A stretch of DNA of 7,926 nucleotides from an uncultured Eubacteriales bacterium (GTDB lineage: Bacteria; Bacillota; Clostridia; Oscillospirales; CAG-272), in assembly GCA_900547725.1 (NCBI GenBank), contig URHR01000080.1, forward strand, positions 1 through 7,926. Direction: 5' to 3'. Position numbers and translations under genes: made by a program. Positions 1-5,974 of this stretch are shown here, one piece after another (positions within the stretch are counted from its first letter, which is position 1; each line of letters opens with the position of its first letter). The notes beneath the pieces were generated by a model. That model was not told the origin of the DNA. It worked only from the letters and a program-made list of their open reading frames with translations, and did no database searches.

Positions 1-51
1 GGCGTTGCCCCGAACCCTACTTAGGGAACTTCTTAGAAGAAGTTCCCTAAG
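1..51 (+). repeat. 3'-end hairpin repeat, copy 1 (left end outside window)
   Basis: This is a bipartite hairpin repeat seen four times in the window. Bases 1-11 are the right part of a small GGGGC/GCCCC hairpin whose left arm is partly outside. After the linker CGAACCCTA comes a perfect inverted repeat, 20-34 against 37-51 (arm CTTAGGGAACTTCTT), with almost no loop. In the other copies the unit starts with AAGACCT at or soon after a stop codon in the same orientation, so this copy probably follows a plus-strand gene just left of the window. It could act as a transcript 3'-end structure or be a small palindromic interspersed element. Confidence 0.7.
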
Positions 52-63
52 AACCTTCAAGAA

Positions 64-116
64 TTTCACAAAAGGGCAGGATTCTCTCCGGAATCCTGCC
101 CTTTTGTGAAAGTTTT
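64..116. terminator. Strong hairpin, probable bidirectional terminator
   Basis: A perfect 21-bp stem pairs 64-84 with 91-111 around a six-base loop (85-90). On the plus strand it is followed by a T-run (GTTTTTGGGG, 112-121), the classical form of a Rho-independent terminator. The minus-strand side has only a weak T-rich tail. It sits between two convergent repeat copies and between a presumed plus-strand gene to the left and the minus-strand zinc-ribbon gene, so it probably stops transcription from both sides, better from the left. Confidence 0.75.
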
Positions 117-124
117 TGGGGATT

Positions 125-185
125 TTTAAGGGACTTTTTTTAAAAAGTCCCTTAAATGGGGCTTGGGGCAATGCCCCAAGGTCTT
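125..185 (-). repeat. 3'-end hairpin repeat, copy 2
   Basis: Read on the minus strand the unit starts with AAGACCT (185 downward). It then forms a perfect 8-bp hairpin (CTTGGGGC at 162-169 with GCCCCAAG at 173-180) and a second perfect 15-bp inverted repeat (125-139 with 142-156, arm TTTAAGGGACTTTTT). It begins 15 bases after the stop codon of the zinc-ribbon gene and has the same orientation as that gene. Copies 1 and 2 face each other around the central terminator-like hairpin. Confidence 0.7.
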
Positions 186-200
186 AACCCCTCTGATAAC

Positions 201-713
201 TTAGTCGTAGTCGTGCTTGGCGAAGCAGCTGTCGCAGTAGTATTTTTTACCGATGCGATGTTTTTTCAGCTTGCGATAAGACTTTTCGCAAATTGTCTTG
301 CCGCAGTCGGCGCAGGTTGCGGTAAGGGTCTCATCGTCGCGGTACTCCGCGCCGCCGTAGTATTGGGAAGAAGATTTGCCCATTGCGCGGCAATTGTCGC
401 AGAGGAAGCCCTTGCCGGGCGTGTAGCCATGTGCCAGACGGAAAGACTTGACGTCAACAGGCGCGCCGCACTCACGGCAAACGAAACGGGACTTTTTGTC
501 CGATCTGAAAGCGGGAGCATAAGCAGCGGTGTCAACCGTGGCCGTTTCCGGCTTCTGCTCCTGCCGCACAACATTCACATTCCCCGTTACAAAAGTTCTC
601 TTTCTGGTGGCGGTGTCGGCAACCAACATAATCCCCGCCGCGAAGCAGGCAAGGGTTTTCCCGACAAAAGTTCCTGCCCGTTTAGCCGAATTGAAAACCG
701 TATTCTCATTCAT
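201..713 (-). CDS. Small protein with two tandem zinc ribbons and an N-terminal hydrophobic segment
   Basis: A 170-residue protein of unknown function. Residues about 15-36 are hydrophobic (FVGKTLACFAAGIMLVADTA) and could be a membrane anchor or buried helix. A charged linker follows to about residue 72. The C-terminal half holds two copies of a four-cysteine zinc-binding module: C79/C82 with C105/C108, and C134/C137 with C160/C163. Both modules have exactly 22 residues between the CxxC pairs, so they look like an internal duplication, and each contains the pattern F/Y-x-C-D-x-C in its second half. The start is supported by AAAGGAG (722-728), eight bases upstream. The gene has its own consensus promoter and is followed by a hairpin repeat. 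Zinc ribbons of this kind bind nucleic acid or protein, or are purely structural; the sequence does not decide which. Confidence 0.85.
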   Translation of the reverse strand: MNENTVFNSAKRAGTFVGKTLACFAAGIMLVADTATRKRTFVTGNVNVVRQEQKPETATVDTAAYAPAFRSDKKSRFVCRECGAPVDVKSFRLAHGYTPGKGFLCDNCRAMGKSSSQYYGGAEYRDDETLTATCADCGKTICEKSYRKLKKHRIGKKYYCDSCFAKHDYD

Positions 714-788
714 AAGTAAGGCTCCTTTCCAACCGACCGCCGCCTGCGACAGCCGTTGTTACCGGCACTTCATACCGTCAATAACAAT

Positions 789-817
789 ATTATACCGCAA
801 AACCAGCGTTTTGTCAA
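789..817 (-). promoter_or_regulatory. Perfect consensus sigma-A promoter of the zinc-ribbon gene
   Basis: Read on the minus strand, TTGACA (812-817) and TATAAT (789-794) are separated by exactly 17 bases, matching the housekeeping consensus at all 12 positions. The expected start point is near 782, giving a leader of about 70 bases before the ATG at 713. It lies within about 20 bases of the stop codon of the SH3 lipoprotein gene, so the zinc-ribbon gene is very likely transcribed on its own and strongly. Confidence 0.9.
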
Positions 818-835
818 CCCCTTTGCGGGGAAATC

Positions 836-2266
836 TCAATTGAACGCAGACTGGAGAGCGAAATAATAAGTTCCCTCGACCTCAACGATGTAGTAATCGT
901 CTCTGCCGTTCGTTCCCTTGCCCTGTGCAACGATCGTAACCGAGGTATCCTTTGCAACCTTCTTTACAACCTTGTTTTCATCGCCGCTCGGCTCGCTCCA
1001 CAGCTTCAGCTCGACCTTTGCGGTCTTGGTCATGGAAACTCTTGTAAAGTTGTAAACGCTGAGCAGATGGTCAAGCGACAGCGGAATGCTGCTCATGTTC
1101 TTGCCCGTCGAATCCATCGTCAGCGAATCATACCATGCAAAGCCGATCTTGCCGTTCTGGGTCTTGACCAGACACCAGGTTGCGCCGCCGCTGAGGGATT
1201 CGCCATAAGCATACAGCGTCAGACTGCTCGGCAACGAAACGGACTCCACCAACTTGCCGCTTGCCGACGGGGACTCGCGGACATTGATGCTGCTCTGATA
1301 CGGATAAGCCGTAATCTCCGTGCTGAATCTGGTATAGTGGTATTTGGTAATCAGTTCCTCCATGGTGTAGCCGCCGTCCGGCTTAACCTCGGAGACCTCC
1401 GATTTTGCCACATAGCACGCGATCGAAGCAGAGCCTGCGTCCTTCTTGTAGTACACCTTGTACCACGAAACGCCGTTGACATTGCCCTCCGCAACCGCAG
1501 TCAGTTCTGTTCCGCGCGGTACGCCGTTACCGCCAACAATCGTACCGCCGCCCTGTCCGTTCTCGGACGGGATCGGCTCCAGCCGCAGGTTTGCCATATT
1601 CTCAGAGACGACGTAAACCTTCTTTTCCTGAGGCAGGTTGGTAAACTTCTTGCTGTAATCCTCCGAAAGACTGCTGAACTTGATAAAGCCCGTCACTTTC
1701 TTGGAACCGTCGGTGTAGTTGACCTTATACCACTTCTTCTCGGTGCTCTTTGCGATAACCTCAACCTTTTCGCCCTTCTTCGCATAGGTCAGCGCAGTGG
1801 AGAAGTCGTTCTCCGCCGAAGGGTACTTTCTGATGCTGACGGAATCCACGCACACCGTCATTTCCTCACTGCAGGAAACAAAGGTCTTTTCCTCGATATC
1901 GTCCTCGGTGGTGCGACCGCGGGAGATGTAGTATTCCACGCCCTCGTACTTCACCTTGTACCACTCGGTGCTCTGTGCGAAGCACTCCAGTTTTGTGGGT
2001 GGTTCCAGCGTGACCGACTTTTCCTTGCTGTCAACCGGCTTCAGCGTGGACTTTTTCCGCACGTAAACCGTCTTGCTGACGTTGGTATAGCCTTCCTTGG
2101 AGGGGTCGCTGTTCGGGTCAATCGCCTGCGTCACCCTGTTTCCGTTCTCATCCGTATAGGTCTGATTCTGATCTTTACCCGGGTCTTTTTCCGCAACGCA
2201 CGCAACCAGATTTGCCGAGAGGACGGCGGCAAGAATGGCAAGCGTAACTGTTCTCTTGAATTTCAT
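836..2266 (-). CDS. Lipoprotein with about five SH3b-like repeats
   Basis: A 476-residue predicted secreted lipoprotein. Residues 1-22 form a signal peptide (MKFKRT, then a hydrophobic stretch) ending in the lipobox L-V-A-C, with C23 as the lipidated residue. A polar linker (24-62) follows. Residues 66-476 are made of about five divergent SH3-type modules, roughly 66-118, 137-202, 217-290, 317-385 and 410-476. The signs are recurring V-x-V-R/L-x-x-P-S strands and W-Y-K-V-x-Y strands (for example 102-107, 179-184, 268-273). Bacterial SH3 domains usually bind cell-wall peptides or glycans, so a role at the outer face of the membrane is likely; no catalytic domain is visible. The start at 2266 was preferred to an in-frame ATG at 2314 because it has AAAGGAAG upstream and gives a clean signal peptide. 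The gene has its own promoter and no operon partner. Confidence 0.88.
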   Translation of the reverse strand: MKFKRTVTLAILAAVLSANLVACVAEKDPGKDQNQTYTDENGNRVTQAIDPNSDPSKEGYTNVSKTVYVRKKSTLKPVDSKEKSVTLEPPTKLECFAQSTEWYKVKYEGVEYYISRGRTTEDDIEEKTFVSCSEEMTVCVDSVSIRKYPSAENDFSTALTYAKKGEKVEVIAKSTEKKWYKVNYTDGSKKVTGFIKFSSLSEDYSKKFTNLPQEKKVYVVSENMANLRLEPIPSENGQGGGTIVGGNGVPRGTELTAVAEGNVNGVSWYKVYYKKDAGSASIACYVAKSEVSEVKPDGGYTMEELITKYHYTRFSTEITAYPYQSSINVRESPSASGKLVESVSLPSSLTLYAYGESLSGGATWCLVKTQNGKIGFAWYDSLTMDSTGKNMSSIPLSLDHLLSVYNFTRVSMTKTAKVELKLWSEPSGDENKVVKKVAKDTSVTIVAQGKGTNGRDDYYIVEVEGTYYFALQSAFN

Positions 2267-2321
2267 TTTTTTCTTCCTTTCCGCTTTTGGATCTCTATAT
2301 AAACTTCCGTTCATCTTCCAA

Positions 2322-2339
2322 ATAAATATAGCTATTTAT
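2322..2339. promoter_or_regulatory. Palindrome at the predicted start point of the SH3 gene (candidate operator)
   Basis: ATAAATA (2322-2328), TAGC, TATTTAT (2333-2339) is a perfect 7-bp inverted repeat directly after the -10 box, where transcription should begin. A repressor bound here would block the promoter. It is also AT-rich enough to occur by chance in this gap, so the call is tentative. Confidence 0.35.
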
Positions 2340-2368
2340 ATTGTATCACAAGAAAAAGCGGTTGTCAA
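2340..2368 (-). promoter_or_regulatory. Sigma-A promoter of the SH3 lipoprotein gene
   Basis: On the minus strand, TTGACA (2363-2368) and TACAAT (2340-2345) are separated by 17 bases. The -10 box is preceded by TGA, giving an extended -10 (TG-N). Eleven of twelve consensus positions match. The predicted leader is about 65 bases to the ATG at 2266. Confidence 0.85.
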
Positions 2369-2370
2369 TG

Positions 2371-2402
2371 ACTAAAATAAAAATTTTTTCTTTTCGCGAA
2401 AA
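2371..2402 (-). terminator. Weak possible terminator after udp
   Basis: Downstream of the uridine phosphorylase stop codon the minus strand has the self-complementary TTTTCGCGAAAA (2391-2402), followed after a short A-run by a T-rich tract (2371-2385 region). The stem is only A-T pairs plus CGCG and is weak. It lies just before the promoter of the SH3 gene, where a transcription end would be expected. Confidence 0.3.
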
Positions 2403-2411
2403 ATGTTTCCA

Positions 2412-3197
2412 TCAGTCGACGGAGATCAGCAAACGGATCGCTTCCACCGCCGTGCGGACAGCCGCTTCCGTGTCGTGCGACTCCTCCGCGTCGGTGTCCA
2501 TTCCCGCCTTTGCGCGCTCCTGATTCCAGATGACATGAAACACCGCGCCCGTCCGCACGCCCCTTGCCGCACCGACCGTAAAGAGCGTGGAAGCCTCCAT
2601 CTCGCTCGCCAGTACGCCCAGCCGTTTCCATGCCTCCCATTTCGCCTCCAGATCGCCCGAAACCGGCATCCGCGCGGGCGAATGCTGACCGTAAAACGAG
2701 TCCTTGCTCTGCACCACGCCGAGGTGAACGGCATTCCGGTTTCCCGCATCCGCCGCCACGCGCAACGCCGCCTTCCGCAGCGCCGCCGTCACGCCGAAAT
2801 CCGGGACTGCGGGATATTCGGGCGGCGCGTATTCATGCGAAGTGCCGTCCTGCCGCACCGCGCCGGTTGCCACCACAAGGTCTCCGCTTGCAACCGCCGT
2901 TGCGATTCCGCCGCACGTTCCGACCCGGATGAGCACCTCCGCGCCGCAATCGACCAGTTCCTCCGCTGCAATCGCCGCAGACGGTCCGCCGATACCCGTG
3001 GAGCAGACCGTCACCGTCTCGCCCGCAAGCTTTCCGTTCCAAACCGTAAATTCGCGGTTTCTGCCCACAAAAACAGGCTCTTCCAACAGCGCCGCGATCT
3101 GTTCGACCCGTTCGGGCGCACCCGGCAGGATGCAATAGCGCCCCACTTTTCCGCGCTCGGTCGGAATATGGAACGGCTTTCTATCGGGTGTCAGCAT
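2412..3197 (-). CDS. udp: Uridine phosphorylase
   Basis: A 261-residue cytosolic nucleoside phosphorylase of the NP-I (PNP/UDP) family, which splits uridine with phosphate into uracil and ribose 1-phosphate for pyrimidine salvage. Visible family motifs are LPGAPERV (24-31, phosphate-site Arg30), NREF with Arg48, CSTGIGGPS (65-73), RVGTCG (91-96, Arg91 and Thr94 at phosphate and ribose) and SEMEAST (198-204, ribose-binding Glu199-Met200-Glu201). These line up with Arg30, Arg48, Arg91, Thr94 and Glu196-Met197-Glu198 of the E. coli enzyme. The base-recognition loop is FYGQHSPAR (168-176): the Gln is kept, but the Arg two residues later in E. coli is Ser here, a form I associate with Firmicutes relatives. 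The start is set by AGGAGGT (3204-3210), six bases upstream and overlapping the end of the epimerase gene, so the two form one operon. Confidence 0.9.
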   Translation of the reverse strand: MLTPDRKPFHIPTERGKVGRYCILPGAPERVEQIAALLEEPVFVGRNREFTVWNGKLAGETVTVCSTGIGGPSAAIAAEELVDCGAEVLIRVGTCGGIATAVASGDLVVATGAVRQDGTSHEYAPPEYPAVPDFGVTAALRKAALRVAADAGNRNAVHLGVVQSKDSFYGQHSPARMPVSGDLEAKWEAWKRLGVLASEMEASTLFTVGAARGVRTGAVFHVIWNQERAKAGMDTDAEESHDTEAAVRTAVEAIRLLISVD

Positions 3198-3209
3198 GAC
3201 GCTACCTCC

Positions 3210-4082
3210 TCAGCAAAATGTGACCGTGCAAAGCAGGGACTTCTGCTCCCCCGCCGCAAGTCGGATCAGATCGGGCTTTTCCGTCAGCTCGGTGACCACA
3301 CCGTGCAGTGCGGGCAAAGAGGTCCACGGTTCCATGCAAAGGAAACGCGCCCCCGGCACTTTCCACAACCCGAAATAACGGAAATCGGGGAAGTTCATCG
3401 CAATGCGGCGGTCGGTTTCGCGCTTTTCCAGCATAACTGAGCGCGGCATCTCGCAGAAGAACGCCGAACCTGCCTCGAAAAAGTCATCGGTGGGATCAAA
3501 AAATTCTCCGTCGCGAAGCGGGAAATCCCTGCTTCCGCCTGTCGGAAAGCACTCCCCTTCGTCAAAATTCAGGCGCTGAAGGATTCCCGTTGCGCCCTCG
3601 AAGCGAACCGTATAATCCCCGATGGTTCCGCCGGCAAACGGCAGACTGAAACCGGGATGAAGTCCCAGTGCAAACGGCATCACGCGCTCGCCGCGGTTGA
3701 CGATCTCCGTGCGTGTGGTCAGCGTGCGATCCTGCAGGGAGAAAGTCAGGCGAACTTCGAAAGGATACGGATAATTTTTCAGCGTTTCCGCGTTGTCGCG
3801 GGCACGGAAAGTCACCGAGGTGTCGCTTTTTTCGGTCACTTCGGTTGTCATAAAGCGAAGAAATCCGTGCACCTCGGGGTTACAGGGAATGCCTGCATCG
3901 GTGCATTTCCCATCCCAGAGACGCCCGCAGAACGGAAACAGCACGGGTGCACGATCCGCCCAAGAGGCTTTGTCCCCCTGCCAGAGGTATTCGGTTCCGT
4001 CCGCGCCGCGCACCGACTGTAATTCTGCCCCGATGTCGGAAATTGCAACGGTCAGGCAGTCATTTTTCAATTGAACAATCAT
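3210..4082 (-). CDS. Aldose 1-epimerase family protein, LacX-like
   Basis: A 290-residue cytosolic protein of the galactose mutarotase superfamily, subgroup like lactococcal LacX. Members interconvert alpha and beta anomers of aldoses. The beginning, LKNDCLTVAISDIGAELQSV then EYLWQGD, and the APVLFPFCGRLWDGK segment (45-59) are typical. The likely catalytic set is present: Arg54, His72 (EVHGFLR), His142 (GLHPGF) and Glu251 (CMEPW, the general base). The length is normal for the family. The start ATG at 4082 has GAGGG seven bases upstream. It is the first gene of an operon with udp, 12 bases apart. The natural substrate cannot be told from the sequence; pairing with a nucleoside phosphorylase suggests sugar salvage, possibly of pentoses released from nucleosides, but that is inference. 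Confidence 0.85.
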   Translation of the reverse strand: MIVQLKNDCLTVAISDIGAELQSVRGADGTEYLWQGDKASWADRAPVLFPFCGRLWDGKCTDAGIPCNPEVHGFLRFMTTEVTEKSDTSVTFRARDNAETLKNYPYPFEVRLTFSLQDRTLTTRTEIVNRGERVMPFALGLHPGFSLPFAGGTIGDYTVRFEGATGILQRLNFDEGECFPTGGSRDFPLRDGEFFDPTDDFFEAGSAFFCEMPRSVMLEKRETDRRIAMNFPDFRYFGLWKVPGARFLCMEPWTSLPALHGVVTELTEKPDLIRLAAGEQKSLLCTVTFC

Positions 4083-4119
4083 GATAATACCCTCTTTTCA
4101 CTTTTGGTATCTTTATTTT

Positions 4120-4148
4120 ACCATACTTTCGCGCATAATGCAAGTCAA
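4120..4148 (-). promoter_or_regulatory. Sigma-A-like promoter of the epimerase-udp operon
   Basis: On the minus strand, TTGACT (4143-4148) and TATGGT (4120-4125) are 17 bases apart, giving 9 of 12 consensus matches. The start would fall near 4113, about 30 bases before the epimerase ATG. It is interleaved with the opposing candidate promoter of spoVAD. Confidence 0.6.
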
Positions 4149-4161
4149 TTTGTCAATAATA
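4132..4161 (+). promoter_or_regulatory. Candidate sigma-G promoter of spoVAD
   Basis: On the plus strand, CGCATA (4132-4137) matches the Bacillus sigma-G -35 pattern TG(A/C)ATA at five of six positions. AATAATA (4155-4161), 17 bases later, matches the -10 pattern CATA(A/C)TA at six of seven. spoVA operons are known to be transcribed by sigma-G in the forespore, so the fit is biologically sensible. The leader would be very short, with the ribosome binding site starting near 4172. No comparable sigma-A promoter was found on this strand. Confidence 0.45.
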
Positions 4162-4185
4162 CCAGCAAAAGAGAGGAAATCACGA

Positions 4186-5211
4186 ATGAAACAAGGATAT
4201 TTTCGGTTGCGGGCGGCGATCCTTTCCTCGGCGTCGGTCGTCGGCAAAAAGGAGCATGACGGACCGCTCGGCGGGCGTTTCGATCTGCACGATCCCGAGG
4301 GACTGTTCGGCAAGAAAACATGGGAGGGTGCGGAGAGCGAATCCCAGCGCATGGCGTTTCGTCTGGCGCTCTCCAGAGCGGGCTTGCGCGACGGCGATGT
4401 GGACGCGCTCTTTGCGGGCGATCTGCTCAACCAATGCGTCGGTTCTGCCTACGGGCTTCTCTCCTACGACATTCCCTATTTCGGGCTGTACGGCGCCTGC
4501 TCGACCTCGGTGGAGGGGCTTCTGCTGGCTTCCATGGCGGTCAGCGGCGGCTTTGCACGCACGGCGGGGGTTGTGACCTCTTCGCACTACTGCTCCGCCG
4601 AGCGCCAGTACCGCACGCCGCTCGAATACGGCGCGCAACGCGCTCCCACCGCGCAATGGACGGTCACGGGCGCGGGCGCTTATCTTGTTGGGACTGCCGA
4701 GGGTCACGCCGACCGCGTTTGCGTCACGGGCGGCATGGCGGGCAAGGCACAGGATTTCGGCATCAAGGATTCCTCCAACATGGGCGCGGCGATGGCGCCT
4801 GCGGCAGTAGACACGCTCCTGCGCTATCTGGAAGCGACGGGTCGGGACATCACGCACTGGGATAAGGTGGTAACCGGCGACCTCGGCTTTGAAGGCGGCG
4901 AGCTGTTCTGCTCGTTGGTCGAGCGGCACAAGGTAACGGTGCGGGATCGCTACGCGGACTGCGGGCAACTGATCTACGATCGCGAAGCACAGGACGTTCA
5001 CGCGGGCGGCTCGGGATGCGGCTGTGCGGGAACGGTTCTCAGCGCGTATTTCCTGCCGCTCCTGCAATCGGGAGAGTTACGGCGGATTCTCTTCCTTGCC
5101 ACAGGCGCGATGATGAGCCCCGACAGCGTCAAGCAGGGCGAAAACATTCCGGCTGTGGCGCATCTGATTGAGCTTTGCGGTGAAACTTGCGGAGGAAACG
5201 GGCATGATTGA
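4186..5211 (+). CDS. spoVAD: Stage V sporulation protein AD (dipicolinic acid-binding SpoVA subunit)
   Basis: A 341-residue protein matching SpoVAD along its whole length (B. subtilis about 338). SpoVAD binds dipicolinic acid and works with the membrane SpoVA proteins to move Ca-dipicolinate into the forespore and out again at germination. It has a thiolase-like fold without known enzyme activity. Recognisable segments are KKEHDGPLGGRFD (21-33), AGDLLNQ (77-83), the nucleophile-like GACSTS (103-108), TSSHYCSAERQYR (131-143), MGAAMAPAAVDT (199-210), TGDLG (230-234), AGGSGCGC (273-280) and ATGAMMSP (305-312). The start at 4186 is chosen for AGAGG nine bases upstream and because an in-frame ATG at 4081 would add an unrelated 35-residue leader running through the promoter region. 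It overlaps spoVAE by 8 bases. SpoVAC, normally just upstream, is missing. Confidence 0.96.
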   Translation: MKQGYFRLRAAILSSASVVGKKEHDGPLGGRFDLHDPEGLFGKKTWEGAESESQRMAFRLALSRAGLRDGDVDALFAGDLLNQCVGSAYGLLSYDIPYFGLYGACSTSVEGLLLASMAVSGGFARTAGVVTSSHYCSAERQYRTPLEYGAQRAPTAQWTVTGAGAYLVGTAEGHADRVCVTGGMAGKAQDFGIKDSSNMGAAMAPAAVDTLLRYLEATGRDITHWDKVVTGDLGFEGGELFCSLVERHKVTVRDRYADCGQLIYDREAQDVHAGGSGCGCAGTVLSAYFLPLLQSGELRRILFLATGAMMSPDSVKQGENIPAVAHLIELCGETCGGNGHD

Positions 5212-5572
5212 CAGACTTTTGCCCTATTTATGGGCATTTTCGGTAGGCGGCGCGCTCTGCGTGATCGCGCAGATTCTGATTGACCGCACGAAGCTGACCC
5301 CTGCGCGGATTCTGGTTCTGTATGTGGTGGTCGGCGTTTTTCTCGGCGCGATCGGGGTTTACAAGCCGCTCGCGGAATTCGCGGGCGCAGGCGCGACCGT
5401 TCCGCTGACGGGCTTTGGCTACGCGATATCGATCGGCGTTCGGGAAGCGGTGGAAAAGCAGGGCTTACTCGGCGCGCTGACGGGCGGGCTTGCGGCAACC
5501 TCGGGCGGCATTGCGGCGGCTCTGATTTTCGGCTATCTCGTCTGCCTGTTCTTCAGGGGAAAGCCGAAGTAA
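5204..5572 (+). CDS. spoVAE: Stage V sporulation protein AE (membrane subunit, SpoVAEb type)
   Basis: A 122-residue integral membrane protein of the SpoVAC/SpoVAE family. Hydrophobic segments lie at about 8-24, 33-53, 59-75 and 96-117, joined by conserved pieces typical of SpoVAEb: AFSVGGALCVIAQILID-x-TKLTPA at the N-terminus and the strongly conserved FAGAGATVP (59-67). It is a likely part of the dipicolinate channel in the forespore inner membrane together with SpoVAD. The start at 5204 is supported by GGAGG (5191-5195) and gives the family's usual length; it lies inside the end of spoVAD, implying coupled translation. The stop is immediately followed by a degenerate hairpin repeat and then a terminator. 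With spoVAC absent here, this is the only membrane SpoVA subunit in view. Confidence 0.93.
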   Translation: MIDRLLPYLWAFSVGGALCVIAQILIDRTKLTPARILVLYVVVGVFLGAIGVYKPLAEFAGAGATVPLTGFGYAISIGVREAVEKQGLLGALTGGLAATSGGIAAALIFGYLVCLFFRGKPK

Positions 5573-5631
5573 AGACCTTGGGGCGCTATCACGAACCCAA
5601 CTCGGGAAACTTCACGAACTTTCGGCAAGAG
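5572..5631 (+). repeat. 3'-end hairpin repeat, degenerate copy 3
   Basis: The unit starts with AAGACCTTGGGGC sharing the last base of the spoVAE stop codon, continues with CGAACCC and a GGGAAACTTC-like right part, matching copy 1 in order. Both hairpins are broken here: the second GCCCC arm is replaced by TATCACG, and the long inverted repeat no longer pairs well. A separate intact terminator lies 27 bases further on. Confidence 0.6.
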
Positions 5632-5657
5632 ACTTGTGTTATGCGATACGGAGTGCC

Positions 5658-5704
5658 AAAAGCGGAGAGTTGTCAGTCCACCTGACAATTCTCCGCTTTT
5701 TCCG
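5658..5704. terminator. Bidirectional Rho-independent terminator between spoVAE and the ribbon-helix-helix gene
   Basis: A 19-bp stem pairs 5658-5676 (AAAAGCGGAGAGTTGTCAG) with 5682-5700, with one G-T wobble and a five-base loop. The flanking A and T runs give a T-tail in both directions (CTTTTT on the plus strand, CTTTT on the minus). It lies between convergent genes, so it can end both transcripts. Confidence 0.92.
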
Positions 5705-5718
5705 GAATCTCCGAGGTT

Positions 5719-5910
5719 TTATTTTTTCTCCTCCGCCGCCGGGACTTCGATCTCCCCGTCCCGCTCCTCAAACTCTCTCACGCATTTTCGGATCAGGTAG
5801 AGGATCTGCCCGTTGGCGCTCCTGCCCTCGTATTTGGAAATGTAGTGCAGCTTATAATGCAATTCGGGGTCAATCTCGATTCCGAGATGCTTGTTTTGCT
5901 TGTTTCTCAT
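5719..5910 (-). CDS. Arc-like ribbon-helix-helix DNA-binding protein
   Basis: A 63-residue protein with the ribbon-helix-helix pattern. A short strand (about residues 9-14, LGIEID) would pair with that of a second subunit in the major groove. Helix A follows at about 15-28 (PELHYKLHYISKYE), the turn GRSAN at 29-33, and helix B at about 34-50 (GQILYLIRKCVREFEER). The turn and second helix resemble phage Arc (GRSVNSEI...). The C-terminus is acidic and variable. The start is supported by GAGGT seven bases upstream. The gene is divergent from the small-gene cluster at 6090 and shares with it a 179-bp gap that contains palindromes, so it may repress itself and perhaps the cluster. No toxin gene is adjacent on its own strand, so an antitoxin role is not supported. 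Confidence 0.85.
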   Translation of the reverse strand: MRNKQNKHLGIEIDPELHYKLHYISKYEGRSANGQILYLIRKCVREFEERDGEIEVPAAEEKK

Positions 5911-5974
5911 AAAATTACCTCAAAACCATCTGAATATAAGTATATTTTAAGTCAACCTTCCGGCGTATGCGCAG

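Noticed and set aside
1067..2302. Long open frame on the plus strand, antisense to the SH3 lipoprotein gene
   Set aside because: It has no ribosome binding site, its product is low-complexity and Arg/Leu-rich, and the minus-strand gene has a signal peptide, lipobox, repeats and a consensus promoter.
2267..2314. Upstream ATG (2314) for the SH3 lipoprotein
   Set aside because: It has a poorly spaced, weak site and puts 16 polar residues before the signal peptide.
2403..3440. Long plus-strand open frame opposite udp and the epimerase gene
   Set aside because: The product is Arg/His/Cys-rich and unlike any family, while the minus strand encodes two clear enzymes with catalytic motifs.
4105..4128. 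TGGTAT and CATACT on the plus strand as a sigma-G promoter of spoVAD
   Set aside because: The boxes are only 11 bases apart, too close for the sigma-G spacing of about 17-18.
4081..4185. Upstream in-frame ATG (4081) that would lengthen SpoVAD by 35 residues
   Set aside because: The extra residues are unlike SpoVAD, there is no ribosome binding site, and the stretch holds promoter-like boxes. The ATG at 4186 has a good site and gives the family length.
4180..5067. Minus-strand open frame opposite spoVAD
   Set aside because: spoVAD is unmistakable on the plus strand over the same bases; the antisense product has no motif.
5719..5910. Ribbon-helix-helix protein as the antitoxin of a toxin-antitoxin pair
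   Set aside because: No toxin-like gene follows or precedes it on the same strand; a strong terminator lies directly downstream.
5932..5955. TTGACT (5950-5955, minus strand) as the -35 box of the ribbon-helix-helix gene
   Set aside because: No acceptable -10 box lies 16-18 bases downstream (CAGATG or TCAGAT only), so a promoter was not annotated.
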